Source of the DNA: Aeromonas rivuli
Lineage (GTDB): Bacteria > Pseudomonadota > Gammaproteobacteria > Enterobacterales > Aeromonadaceae
Direction of reading: 5' to 3'
Assembly (NCBI RefSeq): GCF_000820045.1
Contig: NZ_CDBJ01000071.1
Span: 1 to 58,154 of the forward strand
Length of the DNA: 58,154 bases
Part shown: in pieces, positions 17,055 to 26,537 of the stretch
How the letters are laid out: each line of letters begins with the position of its first letter
Position numbering within the stretch: the stretch's first letter is position 1
Position numbers and translations under genes: made by a program
Notes under the pieces: model-generated
What the model was told of the DNA's origin: nothing
What the model saw: only the letters and a program-made list of their open reading frames with translations
The model's database searches: none

Positions 17055-17966
17055 ATGGCCGGTATTCTGGACTCGGTAAACCAACGGACTCAACTGGTCG
17101 GGCAAAATCGCCTGGAGTTGCTGCTGTTTCGACTCAATGGGCGTCAACGATTTGGCATCAACGTCTTCAAGGTGCGCGAGGTGTTGCAGTGCCCGCCCTT
17201 GACTGTCATGCCCAAGCTCAATCCCTGCATTCGCGGTGTGGCGCACATTCGTGGCCAGACTATCTCGGTGATCGATATCAGCATGGCCATGGGTAACAGG
17301 CCCATCGCCGATCTCTCCAAGTGCTTCATTATCATCTCGGAATACAACAGATCCATCCAGGGCTTCCTGGTGCAGTCGGTCGAACGCATCATCAACATGA
17401 ACTGGGAATCTATCTTGCCACCCCCCAAGGGGGCAGGACGCATTAACTACATGACGGCGGTCACCGAGGTGGATGGCGAATTGGTGGAGATCCTCGATGT
17501 TGAGCGGATCCTCAACGAGATCTCCCCGGTCTCGACCGAGGTGAGCCAGGAGCTGGTGGCGGTGAGCGCAGAGCACAATACCCAGGGACGACCGGTGCTG
17601 GTGGCCGATGACTCCTCGGTGGCGCGCAAACAGGTGCAGCGGGCGCTCGATGCCATCGGTGTGCAATGCGTGCTGGCAAAAGATGGCCGCGAGGCCCTCA
17701 ACATGCTGCTGGAGATGGCCAAAAATGGCCCCATCAAGGATCAAATCGCCCTGGTCATCTCGGACATAGAGATGCCCGAGATGGATGGTTACACCTTCAC
17801 CGCCGAGATCCGCAACAATCCCAGCCTGAAGGATTTACATGTTATCCTGCACACCTCCCTCAGTGGGGTGTTCAACCAGGCCATGGTGCAGAAGGTCGGG
17901 GCGAACAATTTTATCGCCAAGTTTCAGCCCGATGAGTTGGCCAAGGCCGTTCAAGGCGCACTCTAA
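17055..17966 (+). CDS. cheV: chemotaxis coupling protein with receiver domain
   Basis: A 303-residue CheV. The N-terminal CheW-like domain (about residues 20-160, FGINVFKVREVLQCPPLTVMP) couples receptors to CheA. The C-terminal receiver (about 175-300) carries VADDSS and the phospho-acceptor Asp in VISDIEMPEMDGY. AGGGAGT precedes the ATG; a GTG two codons earlier is possible. It is followed 18 bp later by cheR, the arrangement seen in Vibrio and Aeromonas polar-flagellum loci. Confidence 0.95.
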   Translation: MAGILDSVNQRTQLVGQNRLELLLFRLNGRQRFGINVFKVREVLQCPPLTVMPKLNPCIRGVAHIRGQTISVIDISMAMGNRPIADLSKCFIIISEYNRSIQGFLVQSVERIINMNWESILPPPKGAGRINYMTAVTEVDGELVEILDVERILNEISPVSTEVSQELVAVSAEHNTQGRPVLVADDSSVARKQVQRALDAIGVQCVLAKDGREALNMLLEMAKNGPIKDQIALVISDIEMPEMDGYTFTAEIRNNPSLKDLHVILHTSLSGVFNQAMVQKVGANNFIAKFQPDELAKAVQGAL

Positions 17967-17984
17967 AACAAGAAGAACGCATAC

Positions 17985-18809
17985 ATGAAGACACTGTCAG
18001 ACGACTTATATAAGCAATTCAGCAGCTTTCTGGCGCTGCAGTGCGGAATTGTGCTGGGTGACAACAAGCAATACCTGGTGAAGAGCCGCCTGTCCCCCTT
18101 GATGGCTCAGTTTGGCATCGAGAGTCTGTCTGAATTGGTGACCCGTTCCATGAGCCTGCGTGAGCGGGAGTTGAAGATGGCGGTGGTCGATGCCATGACC
18201 ACCAATGAGACCCTCTGGTTTCGGGATGCTTATCCCTTCCAGCTGCTCACCGACAAGATCTTCCCGGAGCTGGGCAAGAGTGGCCGCCCCATCAAGATCT
18301 GGTCGGCGGCCTCCTCCTCGGGTCAGGAGCCTTACTCCATCGCCATGTCGGCGCTGGAGCAGCAGGTCAAACGCCCTGGTACCTTGCCGGGCGGGGTACA
18401 GATCATCGGCACAGACATCTCCACCACCATGCTCAATCAGTGCAAGGAGGGGGTATACGACAGCCTGGCGTTGGCCCGCGGCCTCTCCCCAGAGCGCAAG
18501 AAGTTATTCTTCGAGCCCCATGGTGACAACAAGATGCGGGTCGTGGATCGTGTCAGAAAATTGACAACCTTCCGCCCCCTGAATCTGCTGGAAAGCTACA
18601 GCCTGCTCGGCAAGTTCGACATCATCTTCTGCCGCAATGTGCTCATCTACTTTGCCCCTGAAGTGAAGTCGAAGATCCTCAACCAGTTCGCGGCCAGCCT
18701 GAATCCGGGCGGCTACCTGATGCTGGGTGCCTCGGAGTCCCTGGCGGGCCTCACCGACAGGTTCGAGATGATCCGCTGCAACCCCGGTATTGTTTACAAA
18801 GTCAAATAA
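17985..18809 (+). CDS. cheR: chemotaxis protein methyltransferase
   Basis: A 274-residue CheR. It has an N-terminal helical domain and a SAM-binding C-terminal domain ([19 protein letters not shown], then IIGTDIS and [13 protein letters not shown]). It methylates glutamates of chemoreceptors to set adaptation. It lies in an operon with cheV upstream. A sigma-54 promoter directly after the stop starts the flgB unit. Confidence 0.95.
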   Translation: MKTLSDDLYKQFSSFLALQCGIVLGDNKQYLVKSRLSPLMAQFGIESLSELVTRSMSLRERELKMAVVDAMTTNETLWFRDAYPFQLLTDKIFPELGKSGRPIKIWSAASSSGQEPYSIAMSALEQQVKRPGTLPGGVQIIGTDISTTMLNQCKEGVYDSLALARGLSPERKKLFFEPHGDNKMRVVDRVRKLTTFRPLNLLESYSLLGKFDIIFCRNVLIYFAPEVKSKILNQFAASLNPGGYLMLGASESLAGLTDRFEMIRCNPGIVYKVK

Positions 18810-18828
18810 CCCCTCCCATCTCTTCCTT

Positions 18829-18844
18829 TGGCACACCTCTTGCT
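18829..18844 (+). promoter_or_regulatory. sigma-54 promoter of flgBCDE
   Basis: TGGCAC, five bases, then TTGCT is a near-perfect RpoN site with GG and GC 12 bp apart. It is 27 bp before the flgB start, and a strong AGGAGG lies in between. In Vibrio and Aeromonas such promoters depend on FlrC, which is encoded at 39.8 kb. Confidence 0.85.
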
Positions 18845-18871
18845 AAGAATCCAGCAAGCAGGAGGTGTGTT

Positions 18872-19276
18872 ATGGCAATTTCATTCGACAAGGCTTTTGG
18901 TGTTCATCAATACACGTTGAGCGTGCGCGCCAAACGTGCCGAGGTGCTATCTAGCAATATCGCGAACGCGGATACCCCAGGCTTCAAGGCCAGGGACATC
19001 AACTTCGGCGATGCCATGGCCCAGGCGCAGCAGCATCAACAGGGGTTCAGTCTGGCCACGACCAGCGAGCGCCACTTTGCCTTGAACATGGACAAGCCGG
19101 GCACATCCCAGTACCGCAACCCGCTCCAGCCCGACACCGGGGACGGCAACACCGTCGATCTGCAGCAGGAACGCAGCGAGTTTTTGCGCAACAGTCTCGA
19201 ATACCAGACCTCGGTCGAGTTCATGAACGGCAAGATAAGCGGCCTGCTCAAGGCCCTCAAGGGAGAGCAGGGATGA
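18872..19276 (+). CDS. flgB: flagellar basal-body proximal rod protein
   Basis: A 134-residue FlgB with the rod-protein N-terminal signature ([19 protein letters not shown], residues 27-45) and a C-terminal helix ([21 protein letters not shown]). It forms part of the proximal rod with FlgC, FlgF and FliE. The ribosome-binding site is GGAGGT. Its stop is contained in ATGATGA, which opens a small ORF that fills the gap to flgC. Confidence 0.96.
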   Translation: MAISFDKAFGVHQYTLSVRAKRAEVLSSNIANADTPGFKARDINFGDAMAQAQQHQQGFSLATTSERHFALNMDKPGTSQYRNPLQPDTGDGNTVDLQQERSEFLRNSLEYQTSVEFMNGKISGLLKALKGEQG

Positions 19277-19383
19277 TGAAGCCTGACGCTTTGTTATGCC
19301 TGATCGCTTACCGCTTCAGCAATGATCCGATACGCCGCGGCCTGGACCAGGCCTTGCAACAAAACCAAGGAGCACAGCAATGA
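19273..19383 (+). other. 36-codon ORF coupling flgB to flgC; possible diverged junction duplication
   Basis: The 103-bp gap between flgB and flgC is one open frame of 36 codons. It starts at the ATG overlapping the flgB stop and stops at the TGA overlapping the flgC ATG. Its C-terminal half (FSNDPIRRGLDQALQ) can be aligned with the FlgB end ([14 protein letters not shown]) at F, N, I, G, L, A and L. GCGGCCTG is shared by both at DNA level. The likeness is weak enough to be chance. No function is claimed; the flgC ribosome-binding site AAGGAG is embedded in it. Confidence 0.35.
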
Positions 19384-19799
19384 GTTTGTTCAAGGTCTTT
19401 GACATCGCAGGTTCTGCCATGAGTGCCCAGTCGGTGCGACTCAATACCGTGGCCAGCAACATGGCCAACGCCGACAGCGTCAGCTCCAGTGTGGAAGGAA
19501 CTTACCATGCCAGGCGGCCAGTTTTTGCCGCCCAGCTGGAGCAGGCCATGTCCGATGGCCAGGGGTCGGTCGGCGTCGAGGTGAAGGGCATCGTTGAGAG
19601 CAAGGCACCGCTGCTCAAGGAATTCAATCCCAATCACCCCATGGCCGACAAGGATGGCTTCATCTTCAAACCCAATGTCAACATGGTCGAGGAGATGGCT
19701 GACATGATCAGCGCCTCGCGCAGTTACCAAACCAACGTCCAGATTGCCGATTCTGCCAAGCGCATGCTGCAGCAGACCCTCAATCTCGGTAAGTCCTGA
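19380..19799 (+). CDS. flgC: flagellar basal-body proximal rod protein
   Basis: A 139-residue FlgC. It starts MSLFKVFDIAGSAMSAQSVRLNTVASNMANADS and ends with the conserved rod C-terminus NMVEEMADMISASRSYQTNVQ. It polymerises in the proximal rod with FlgB. AAGGAG lies eight bases upstream of the ATG. The start codon overlaps the stop of the small junction ORF. flgD follows after 17 bp. Confidence 0.96.
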   Translation: MSLFKVFDIAGSAMSAQSVRLNTVASNMANADSVSSSVEGTYHARRPVFAAQLEQAMSDGQGSVGVEVKGIVESKAPLLKEFNPNHPMADKDGFIFKPNVNMVEEMADMISASRSYQTNVQIADSAKRMLQQTLNLGKS

Positions 19800-19816
19800 T
19801 AGGGGGCGGCAAGTAA

Positions 19817-20545
19817 ATGGCAGATACCTATGACAGCGTACTGGGCGTCAATCGCGTTGCATCGAACCAGACCGCAAACACCGTCCAGAAAAAGGAGTTG
19901 GATCAGGAGTCTTTCCTCAAGCTGCTCACCATGCAGCTCTCCTATCAGGATCCCTTCAAGCCGGTAGATAACGCCCAGATGTTGTCCCAGATGACGTCCA
20001 TGTCTACCTCAGAGGGGATCAACAATCTCTCCTCCCAGATGGAGAGCCTCAACAGCCTGATGACCTCGAGCCAGGCGCTGCAGGCCTCGGCACTGGTCGG
20101 CCAGGATGTGTTGATCCCGTCCAATACCGGTTATCTGGAAAAAGGCGGCGACATCTCGGGGGTCATTGCAACCGGTGATGGCGGCAGCAACGTCAAGGTG
20201 ACGGTGAAAGATGAGAGTGGCCAGGTGGTCAAGGAGTTCGCCCTCGAGGGCGATCACCAGGGCAACGTGGCCTTCAGTTGGGATGGCCTGGACAAGGATG
20301 GCAATCCTGCCAAGACAGGCAAGTACCAGATTGAAGCCAGCGCAACGGTCGCGGGCAAGTCCGAGAGTCTGCCGGCCCTGACCTATGCCCAGGTGGAGAG
20401 TGTCACCCTGGGCTCGGCCAGCTCACCCAGCACCCTGAAACTCAAAGGGCTGGGCGGTATCTACCTCACTGATGTGCTGGAAATTTCCGGTTCTGGCAGC
20501 AAGTCGACCCCGACGCCCACCCCAACCAATAACGCAGTGATCTAA
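19817..20545 (+). CDS. flgD: flagellar hook cap / hook assembly protein
   Basis: A 242-residue FlgD. The N-terminus carries the conserved QESFLKLLTMQLSYQDPFKPVDN. The middle holds a FlgD Ig-like/Tudor region (DESGQVVKEFALEGDHQGNVAFSWDGLDKDGN). The C-terminus is rich in Ser, Thr and Pro. It caps the growing hook and is later lost. Ten bases separate it from flgE, with AAGGAG between. Confidence 0.96.
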   Translation: MADTYDSVLGVNRVASNQTANTVQKKELDQESFLKLLTMQLSYQDPFKPVDNAQMLSQMTSMSTSEGINNLSSQMESLNSLMTSSQALQASALVGQDVLIPSNTGYLEKGGDISGVIATGDGGSNVKVTVKDESGQVVKEFALEGDHQGNVAFSWDGLDKDGNPAKTGKYQIEASATVAGKSESLPALTYAQVESVTLGSASSPSTLKLKGLGGIYLTDVLEISGSGSKSTPTPTPTNNAVI

Positions 20546-20555
20546 GGAGAAAGAC

Positions 20556-21896
20556 ATGTCATTTAACAATGCCCTCAGTGGCGTCAATGCGGCTCAAAAA
20601 GACCTGAACGTCACCGCGAACAACATTGCCAACGTCAACACCATCGGCTTCAAGGAGTCCCGCGCCGAGTTTGCCGATGTCTATGCCAACTCCATCTTCG
20701 TCAACTCCAAGACCCAGGTGGGCAATGGTGTGGCGACCGGTGCCGTGGCGCAACAGTTCCAGCAAGGGGCCTTGCAATTTACCAACAACTCCCTGGATCT
20801 CGCCATTCAGGGCAATGGCTTCTTCGTCACCTCGGACGGGGTCAATGCCCTGGATCGCAGCTACACCCGGGCCGGTGCCTTCAAGCTCAATGAAAACAGC
20901 TACATGGTCAATAACTCCGGCGGTTTCCTGCAGGGGTACGAGATCAATGCCGACGGCACCCCCAAGGCGGTGAGCCTCAATGCCACCAAGCCCATCCAGA
21001 TCCCGGACAAGGCGGGTGAGCCCAAACAGACCACCACGGTCGAGGCCAGCTTCAACCTGCCTGCGACTGCGACCCCTCAGGTCGTCAACCCCTCTACCTT
21101 CGATCCCAAGGATTCATCCACCTATTCGTCGTCCACCTCTGTGGTTTCCTACGACTCCCTTGGTGAGCCTCATACCATCACCCAGTACTTCGTCAAGGAT
21201 GCGGATGCGACCGACCCCACCAAGTCGGCCAACCCGACCTCCTGGCGCATGTATCTGTATGAGGGCGACAAACCCATCGATATCACCGGTGGTGCCATCA
21301 CTACGCCAGCAACCGGGGTGGCCACCCCCCCGCTCAGCGCCAGTATCACGTTCAATGCCGATGGCAAGGTGAACACCATTACCCCGGCCATCATCAAGAC
21401 CGAAGCCCTGGGTACGCCGGGGGCGGGCGTCATCGACAATGGCGCCGATCCCACCCAGGAGATCGAAATCAAGTTCGGCACCGTGACCCAGTACTCGTCC
21501 CCCTTCGAAGTCAATAAATTGACCCAGGATGGCTCCACGGTAGGACGGTTGACCAAGGTCGAGATCACCAATGACGGCATCGTCTCCGCGACTTACAGCA
21601 ACGCGACCACGGTCAAGGTGGCCATGGTGGCCATGGCCAAGTTTGCCAACGCCCAGGGGCTGACTCAGGTGGGTGATACCTCCTGGCGTGAATCCCTGCT
21701 CTCCGGCGATGGTCTGCCTGGCACCCCGAACTCGGGCACCTTCGGTTCCATCAAGTCGTCGGCCCTGGAGCAGTCCAACGTGGATTTGACCTCGGAGCTG
21801 GTGGATCTCATCACGGCCCAGCGCAACTTCCAGGCGAACTCCCGTTCTCTGGAAATCAACAGCTCGCTGCAGCAGACCATATTGCAGATCCGCTGA
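20556..21896 (+). CDS. flgE: flagellar hook protein
   Basis: A 446-residue FlgE. The N-terminal rod/hook signature is VTANNIANVNTIGFKESRAEF. The central D1/D2 domain is rich in Thr, Pro and Ser. The conserved C-terminus is LVDLITAQRNFQANSRSLE. It polymerises into the hook. It is followed by an intrinsic terminator, so the first hook/rod transcript ends here and flgF has its own promoter. Confidence 0.96.
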   Translation: MSFNNALSGVNAAQKDLNVTANNIANVNTIGFKESRAEFADVYANSIFVNSKTQVGNGVATGAVAQQFQQGALQFTNNSLDLAIQGNGFFVTSDGVNALDRSYTRAGAFKLNENSYMVNNSGGFLQGYEINADGTPKAVSLNATKPIQIPDKAGEPKQTTTVEASFNLPATATPQVVNPSTFDPKDSSTYSSSTSVVSYDSLGEPHTITQYFVKDADATDPTKSANPTSWRMYLYEGDKPIDITGGAITTPATGVATPPLSASITFNADGKVNTITPAIIKTEALGTPGAGVIDNGADPTQEIEIKFGTVTQYSSPFEVNKLTQDGSTVGRLTKVEITNDGIVSATYSNATTVKVAMVAMAKFANAQGLTQVGDTSWRESLLSGDGLPGTPNSGTFGSIKSSALEQSNVDLTSELVDLITAQRNFQANSRSLEINSSLQQTILQIR

Positions 21897-21916
21897 TAAG
21901 TTTGTGGCCAGCACAC

Positions 21917-21940
21917 AAGGGCGCTTCGGCGCCCTTTCTT
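21917..21940 (+). terminator. intrinsic terminator after flgE
   Basis: AAGGGCGC, a TTCG tetraloop and GCGCCCTT are followed by TCTT. The short, stable stem lies 20 bp past the flgE stop. Confidence 0.85.
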
Positions 21941-21975
21941 TATATATCAACACCTTAAAATCCATCTAATCTTCT

Positions 21976-21991
21976 TGGCATCTTAATTGCT
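21976..21991 (+). promoter_or_regulatory. sigma-54 promoter of flgFGHIJ(KL)
   Basis: TGGCAT, five bases, then TTGCT gives GG and GC 12 bp apart. It is 37 bp upstream of the flgF start and directly after the flgE terminator. Confidence 0.85.
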
Positions 21992-22028
21992 TTATTCCAG
22001 GCAGAGTCATCTGTTTGACGGAGAACCC

Positions 22029-22775
22029 ATGGACCACCTTCTTTATATCGCGATGTCCGGTGCCAAAGAGAACATGAACAGCCTGGCTGTGCGTGGCAAC
22101 AACCTGGCCAACGCCAACACCACGGGCTTCAAGTCTGACTTCGAGCAGGCTCGCGCCATGCAGGCGTTTGGCGAAGGGCTGCCGACCCGGGTATTTGCCA
22201 TGACCGAGCGGCCGGGCCAGAACCTGCAGCACGGCTCCCTGATGACCACGGGGCGGGATCTGGACGTGGCCCTCGATGGTCAGGGCTGGATCGCGGTACA
22301 GGATGACAAGGGGGGAGAAGCCTTCACCCGCATGGGCAATCTGGAACTCAGTGCCACCGGCAATCTGCAGACCAGTACCGGGCTCAATGTGGTGGATGAC
22401 GCAGGCAGGCCCATCGTATTGCCGCTGCCCCTCGAGAAGGTGGAGATCAACCGGGATGGCACCATCACCGGTCGCCCGGAAGGGGCCGCCCCCAATTTGC
22501 CGGAAGATTTTCAGCGCATCAAGCTGGTCAGGCCGGCGGCGGATGCGGTGGAGAAGGGGCAAGATGGGCTGTTTCGCCGCAAGGATGGCCAGCCTGAACC
22601 GGCCTCTGCCGATGTGGGGCTGATCGCCGGTGCGCTGGAGAACAGCAACGTCAATGTGGTCGACGAGATGACCAACCTTATTCGTTTGCAACGTCAGTTT
22701 GAAACCCAGGTCAAGATGATGAAGACGGCCGAGGAAAACGACGAAGCCCAAACCCAGCTGCTGCGTATCAGCTAA
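22029..22775 (+). CDS. flgF: flagellar basal-body rod protein
   Basis: A 248-residue FlgF, starting MDHLLYIAMSGAKENMNSLAVRGNNLANANTTGFKSDFEQ and ending with the hook/rod signature NVVDEMTNLIRLQRQFETQVK. It is part of the proximal rod adjoining FlgG. An in-frame ATG 14 codons upstream was rejected because GGAGAAC precedes the family-like start at 22029, and the upstream one falls on the sigma-54 promoter. Confidence 0.95.
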   Translation: MDHLLYIAMSGAKENMNSLAVRGNNLANANTTGFKSDFEQARAMQAFGEGLPTRVFAMTERPGQNLQHGSLMTTGRDLDVALDGQGWIAVQDDKGGEAFTRMGNLELSATGNLQTSTGLNVVDDAGRPIVLPLPLEKVEINRDGTITGRPEGAAPNLPEDFQRIKLVRPAADAVEKGQDGLFRRKDGQPEPASADVGLIAGALENSNVNVVDEMTNLIRLQRQFETQVKMMKTAEENDEAQTQLLRIS

Positions 22776-22788
22776 TTAGGAGCCAGAC

Positions 22789-23577
22789 ATGAATCCTGCA
22801 CTTTGGATAGGCAAGACGGGACTGGATGCCCAGCAGACCAACATCGCCGTTACCTCAAACAACCTCGCCAACGCCAGTACCGTTGGCTACAAGAAATCCC
22901 GAGCCATCTTCGAAGATTTGCTCTATCAGAACATCAATCAGCCGGGGGGGCGCTCCTCGGCCGATACCGAGCTGCCGTCCGGCCTGATGCTGGGGGCGGG
23001 GGCCAAGGTGGTCGCCACCCAGAAGAGCTTCAGTCAGGGCAACGTGCAGACCACGGACAACTCCCTGGATCTGATGATCAATGGGCGTGGCTTCTTCGAG
23101 GTGCAACTGCCCGATGGCAGCAGCGCCTATAGCCGCAACGGCCAGTTCACCCTCAATGACGAGGGGACTATCGTCACCCCGGGCAACGGCTATCCGTTGC
23201 AGCCCGAGATCCAGATCCCGGAAAACGCCCAGAGCGTCACCATAGGCGAGGATGGTCAGGTCTCCATCCAGCTCAAGGGGGACGGTCAATCCCAGGTGAT
23301 TGGCCAGATCAACATCAGCGACTTCGTCAACGCCTCCGGCCTGCAGCCCATGGGTGAGAACATGTTCCTCGAGACCCAGTCGAGCGGAGCGCCCATCGAA
23401 GGCACGGCCGGTGCGGACGGACTCGGTGTCATCAAGCAGGGCATGCTGGAGGTCTCCAACGTCAACGTCACCGAGGAGCTGGTCAACCTCATTCAGGCCC
23501 AGCGGGTCTACGAGATGAACTCCAAGGTGATCTCGGCGGTGGACTCCATGATGTCCTACCTGACCCAACGGACATAA
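22789..23577 (+). CDS. flgG: flagellar distal rod protein
   Basis: A 262-residue FlgG starting MNPALWIGKTGLDAQQTNIAVTSNNLANASTVGYKKSRAIF. The C-terminus NVNVTEELVNLIQAQRVYEMNSK is highly conserved. It forms the distal rod crossing the P and L rings. Length matches the family (about 260). The spacing to flgF is 13 bp, with TAGGAGCC as the ribosome-binding site. Confidence 0.97.
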   Translation: MNPALWIGKTGLDAQQTNIAVTSNNLANASTVGYKKSRAIFEDLLYQNINQPGGRSSADTELPSGLMLGAGAKVVATQKSFSQGNVQTTDNSLDLMINGRGFFEVQLPDGSSAYSRNGQFTLNDEGTIVTPGNGYPLQPEIQIPENAQSVTIGEDGQVSIQLKGDGQSQVIGQINISDFVNASGLQPMGENMFLETQSSGAPIEGTAGADGLGVIKQGMLEVSNVNVTEELVNLIQAQRVYEMNSKVISAVDSMMSYLTQRT

Positions 23578-23616
23578 CCTCTTCTCTTACCCAGCGGCAG
23601 TAATGGGAGTCTTGCA

Positions 23617-24288
23617 ATGAAACACATCTGGATGTTGGGCCTGTTGGCGCTGGGGGGTTGTACCAGCACCCTCAATACCGCCAAACCGGACGACCCCGAG
23701 TTTTCCCCGGTCTATGGTGAATCCGAACCGGTGTCGGTGCGCCCGACCGGTGCCATCTTTCAGCCCGATCAGGTCAATGGCATCTACTCGGACATCAAGG
23801 CCCACAAGGTCGGTGACATCATCACCATCGAGTTGGCCGAGTCGACCTCCGCCTCCAAGAAGGCCAACACCCAGACCGGCAAGGAGAATGATTTCAATCT
23901 GGATCCGGTCAGCCTGGGGGGCGTGCCCATCACGGCCGGCGCGTACAATATGTCGGCCTCCATCGGGCAAGATTCCGCCTTCAAGGGGCAGGCCAAGGCG
24001 GATCAGAGCAACAGTTTGCAGGGCAGTATCTCGGTCAGCGTGGCCAAGGTGCTCAGCAACGGCAACCTGGTGGTGCGTGGCGAGAAGTGGATCATGCTCA
24101 ACAACGGCAACGAGTATATCCGTATCACCGGCCTCATCCGCCCCGAAGACGTGACCTCGGACAACAGCGTCTCCTCCCAGAAGGTGGCCAATGCCCGTAT
24201 CCACTACGGTGGTACCGGTGACCTGGCCAATACCCAGGAACAGGGCTGGCTGACCAGTTTCTTCAATGGTCCCTGGTGGCCACTCTAG
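23617..24288 (+). CDS. flgH: flagellar L-ring lipoprotein
   Basis: A 223-residue FlgH. The lipoprotein signal is [15 protein letters not shown], with the lipidated Cys at residue 15. The family core is visible: [25 protein letters not shown], and later [35 protein letters not shown]. It forms the outer-membrane L ring. flgI follows 14 bp later. Confidence 0.96.
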   Translation: MKHIWMLGLLALGGCTSTLNTAKPDDPEFSPVYGESEPVSVRPTGAIFQPDQVNGIYSDIKAHKVGDIITIELAESTSASKKANTQTGKENDFNLDPVSLGGVPITAGAYNMSASIGQDSAFKGQAKADQSNSLQGSISVSVAKVLSNGNLVVRGEKWIMLNNGNEYIRITGLIRPEDVTSDNSVSSQKVANARIHYGGTGDLANTQEQGWLTSFFNGPWWPL

Positions 24289-24302
24289 TGCTAGGACAAC
24301 CC

Positions 24303-25397
24303 ATGAAACGACTCCGTCTACTCTGTCTGTGCTGCTGCCTGTTACCCCTGGCGGCCCAGGCTGCCCGTATCAAGGACATCAGTTCGGTCGAAGGGGTGCG
24401 TAACAACCAGCTGCTGGGCTATGGCCTGGTGGTGGGTCTGCCCGGCACCGGCGAGAAGAACAACGCCTTCACCGAACAGACATTTCGCACCATGCTCAAC
24501 AACTTCGGCATCAAGGTGCCCGACAACATCAAGCCGAAGATAAAAGACGTGGCGCCGGTGGCCATTCACGCCGACCTGCCCCCCTTCTCCAAGCCGGGCC
24601 AGACCATAGACGTGACCGTCTCCGCCATCGGCGAGGCCAAGAGCCTGCGGGGCGGCACCTTGCTGCAGACCTTCCTCAAGGGGTTGGATGGCCGCGTCTA
24701 TGCGGTGGCCCAGGGCAGTCTGGTGGTCGGTGGTCTCGGCGCCGAGGGGGCCGATGGTTCCAAGGTGGTGGTCAATACCCCGACCGTGGGCCGCATTGCC
24801 AATGGCGCCACCGTCGAGCGTGAGGTGCCCAACTCCTTCAGCCAGGGCGATACCATCACCTTCAACCTCAATCGCTCCGACTTCACCACGGCGCGCCGCC
24901 TGGCGGAATCCATCAATAATCTGGTGGGGCCCAATACCGCCCAGGCACTGGATGCCACCTCGGTCAAGGTGTTTGCCCCCCGGGATCCGGGTCAGCGAGT
25001 CGCCTATCTTGCCACCATAGAGAACCTGGAGGTGGATCCGGGTGCCGAGGCGGCCAAGATCATCGTCAACTCGCGCACCGGCACCATCGTCATCGGCAGC
25101 CAGGTCAGGCTCAAGCCTGCGGCCATCAGCCATGGCGGCCTGACGGTGACCATTGCCGAGAACCAGCAGGTCTCTCAACCCAACCCGCTCGCGGGGGGGG
25201 ATACGGTGGTCACCAACAACTCCACCATCAATGTGCAGCAAGAGCCGGGGCGCATGTTCAAGCTCGATACTGGCGCCACCCTGGATGATCTGGTCCGGGC
25301 GGTGAACCAGGTCGGCATCGCGCCGGGCGATCTCATGGCCATCCTCGAAGCCCTGCAGCAGGCGGGTGCCATCGAAGGCCAGCTGGTTATTTTGTAA
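24303..25397 (+). CDS. flgI: flagellar P-ring protein
   Basis: A 364-residue FlgI. The signal peptide [20 protein letters not shown] is followed by the conserved mature start [30 protein letters not shown]. It forms the periplasmic P ring with FlgA's help. A further in-frame ATG at 24276 lies inside flgH and would spoil the signal peptide. A 9-bp perfect hairpin stands in the 75-bp gap before flgJ. Confidence 0.96.
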   Translation: MKRLRLLCLCCCLLPLAAQAARIKDISSVEGVRNNQLLGYGLVVGLPGTGEKNNAFTEQTFRTMLNNFGIKVPDNIKPKIKDVAPVAIHADLPPFSKPGQTIDVTVSAIGEAKSLRGGTLLQTFLKGLDGRVYAVAQGSLVVGGLGAEGADGSKVVVNTPTVGRIANGATVEREVPNSFSQGDTITFNLNRSDFTTARRLAESINNLVGPNTAQALDATSVKVFAPRDPGQRVAYLATIENLEVDPGAEAAKIIVNSRTGTIVIGSQVRLKPAAISHGGLTVTIAENQQVSQPNPLAGGDTVVTNNSTINVQQEPGRMFKLDTGATLDDLVRAVNQVGIAPGDLMAILEALQQAGAIEGQLVIL

Positions 25398-25409
25398 CAG
25401 TCTCCAACC

Positions 25410-25431
25410 TTGGCTGCCCCGTGGCAGCCAA
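25410..25431 (+). other. intercistronic hairpin between flgI and flgJ
   Basis: A perfect 9-bp stem, TTGGCTGCC / GGCAGCCAA, with a CCGT loop. No T-run follows, so it is more likely an mRNA stability or partial attenuation element than a full terminator. Confidence 0.5.
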
Positions 25432-25472
25432 CCGGCAAGGGCTTGCCACAGGCGGCAAAGAAGGTAAGCAAG

Positions 25473-26534
25473 ATGGCGAATATCGACAATAAAGGCGTGG
25501 ATTTAGGCATGGTGCAGGATATCCAGAACCTGGATAAGTTGCGTCAAATGAGCCTTACCAAGGAGGGCAAGCAGCAGGCGCTCCAGTCGGCAGCCCGCCA
25601 GTTCGAATCCATCTTCAGCCAGATGTTGTTCAAGGGTATGCGAGAGGCGAGCCAGGCATTGACCGCGGACAACCCCTTTAGCAGCAGCTACACCCAGTTC
25701 TACGAAGGCATGCTCGACCAGCAGCGGGTCTCCGACATGTCAGGGAAAGGCGGGCTGGGGCTGGCCGACATGGTGGTCAAGCAGTTCTCCCCTGACAGCT
25801 TCAAGCATGAGGATGGCCGCGTCCTCAAGCTGCCCCAGCGCACCGAACGGGCGCACAAACCCTATGTGGCCCCGACCGGCAGTGAGCATGGTCTGATCGA
25901 AGCCTCCAAAGTTGGCAAGGATTTTGCTGAAAAGACCATGGAGCCAGGAGAGCTGACCGGGAGTGCCGCCCTTGGCAGGCGCCATCGCAGCATACCGGCC
26001 ATGGGACAGCAGCCCCCCCAGGGGCTGCGTGACCCCTCGGCGGGCAGTGGTTTTGATTCCCCCAGCGATTTTGTCAGCAAGTTGATGCCGATGGCCAAAA
26101 AGGCCGCCGACAAGCTGGGATTGAACCCGGCGGTGCTGGTCGCCCAGGCGGCCCTGGAGAGTGGTTGGGGCAAGCGGGTCATCAAGGATGGGGACGGCCA
26201 GATGAGCCATAACCTGTTTGGCATCAAGGCCGATCCGCGCTGGCAAGGGGACAAGGCCGTGGTCAGCACCCTGGAGTATGAGCAGGGTGTCGCCTCCCGT
26301 CAGAAGGCGGCGTTTCGCTCCTACGACTCGTTCGAAGAGAGTTTCAATGACTATGTTGATTTCCTGACATCCGGGAGCCGTTACAAGGGCGCCTTGGCCA
26401 AGGCCGACAGCCCGGATCGCTATTTTGAGGCACTGCAGCAGGCCGGATATGCCACCGACCCCCAGTACGCCAATAAATTGAAACAGGTATTGCGCAGTGA
26501 ACACATTGCCCAATACACAGACACGGAGCTGTAA
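25473..26534 (+). CDS. flgJ: flagellar rod-assembly peptidoglycan hydrolase
   Basis: A 353-residue two-domain FlgJ. The N-terminal rod-capping domain (about residues 35-110, AARQFESIFSQMLFKGMREAS) is joined by a linker to a C-terminal glucosaminidase (about 205-345). That domain contains VAQAALESGWGKRV, with a likely catalytic Glu, and the segment NLFGIKADPRW. It opens the peptidoglycan for the rod. The start MANIDNKGVDLG was chosen over an upstream in-frame ATG by comparison with the family and AAGGT before it. Confidence 0.94.
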   Translation: MANIDNKGVDLGMVQDIQNLDKLRQMSLTKEGKQQALQSAARQFESIFSQMLFKGMREASQALTADNPFSSSYTQFYEGMLDQQRVSDMSGKGGLGLADMVVKQFSPDSFKHEDGRVLKLPQRTERAHKPYVAPTGSEHGLIEASKVGKDFAEKTMEPGELTGSAALGRRHRSIPAMGQQPPQGLRDPSAGSGFDSPSDFVSKLMPMAKKAADKLGLNPAVLVAQAALESGWGKRVIKDGDGQMSHNLFGIKADPRWQGDKAVVSTLEYEQGVASRQKAAFRSYDSFEESFNDYVDFLTSGSRYKGALAKADSPDRYFEALQQAGYATDPQYANKLKQVLRSEHIAQYTDTEL

Positions 26535-26537
26535 AGC

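Noticed and set aside
16899..17744. Open frame extending flgA far upstream
   Set aside because: It runs antisense through cheV, and the signal peptide at 16898 fixes the FlgA start.
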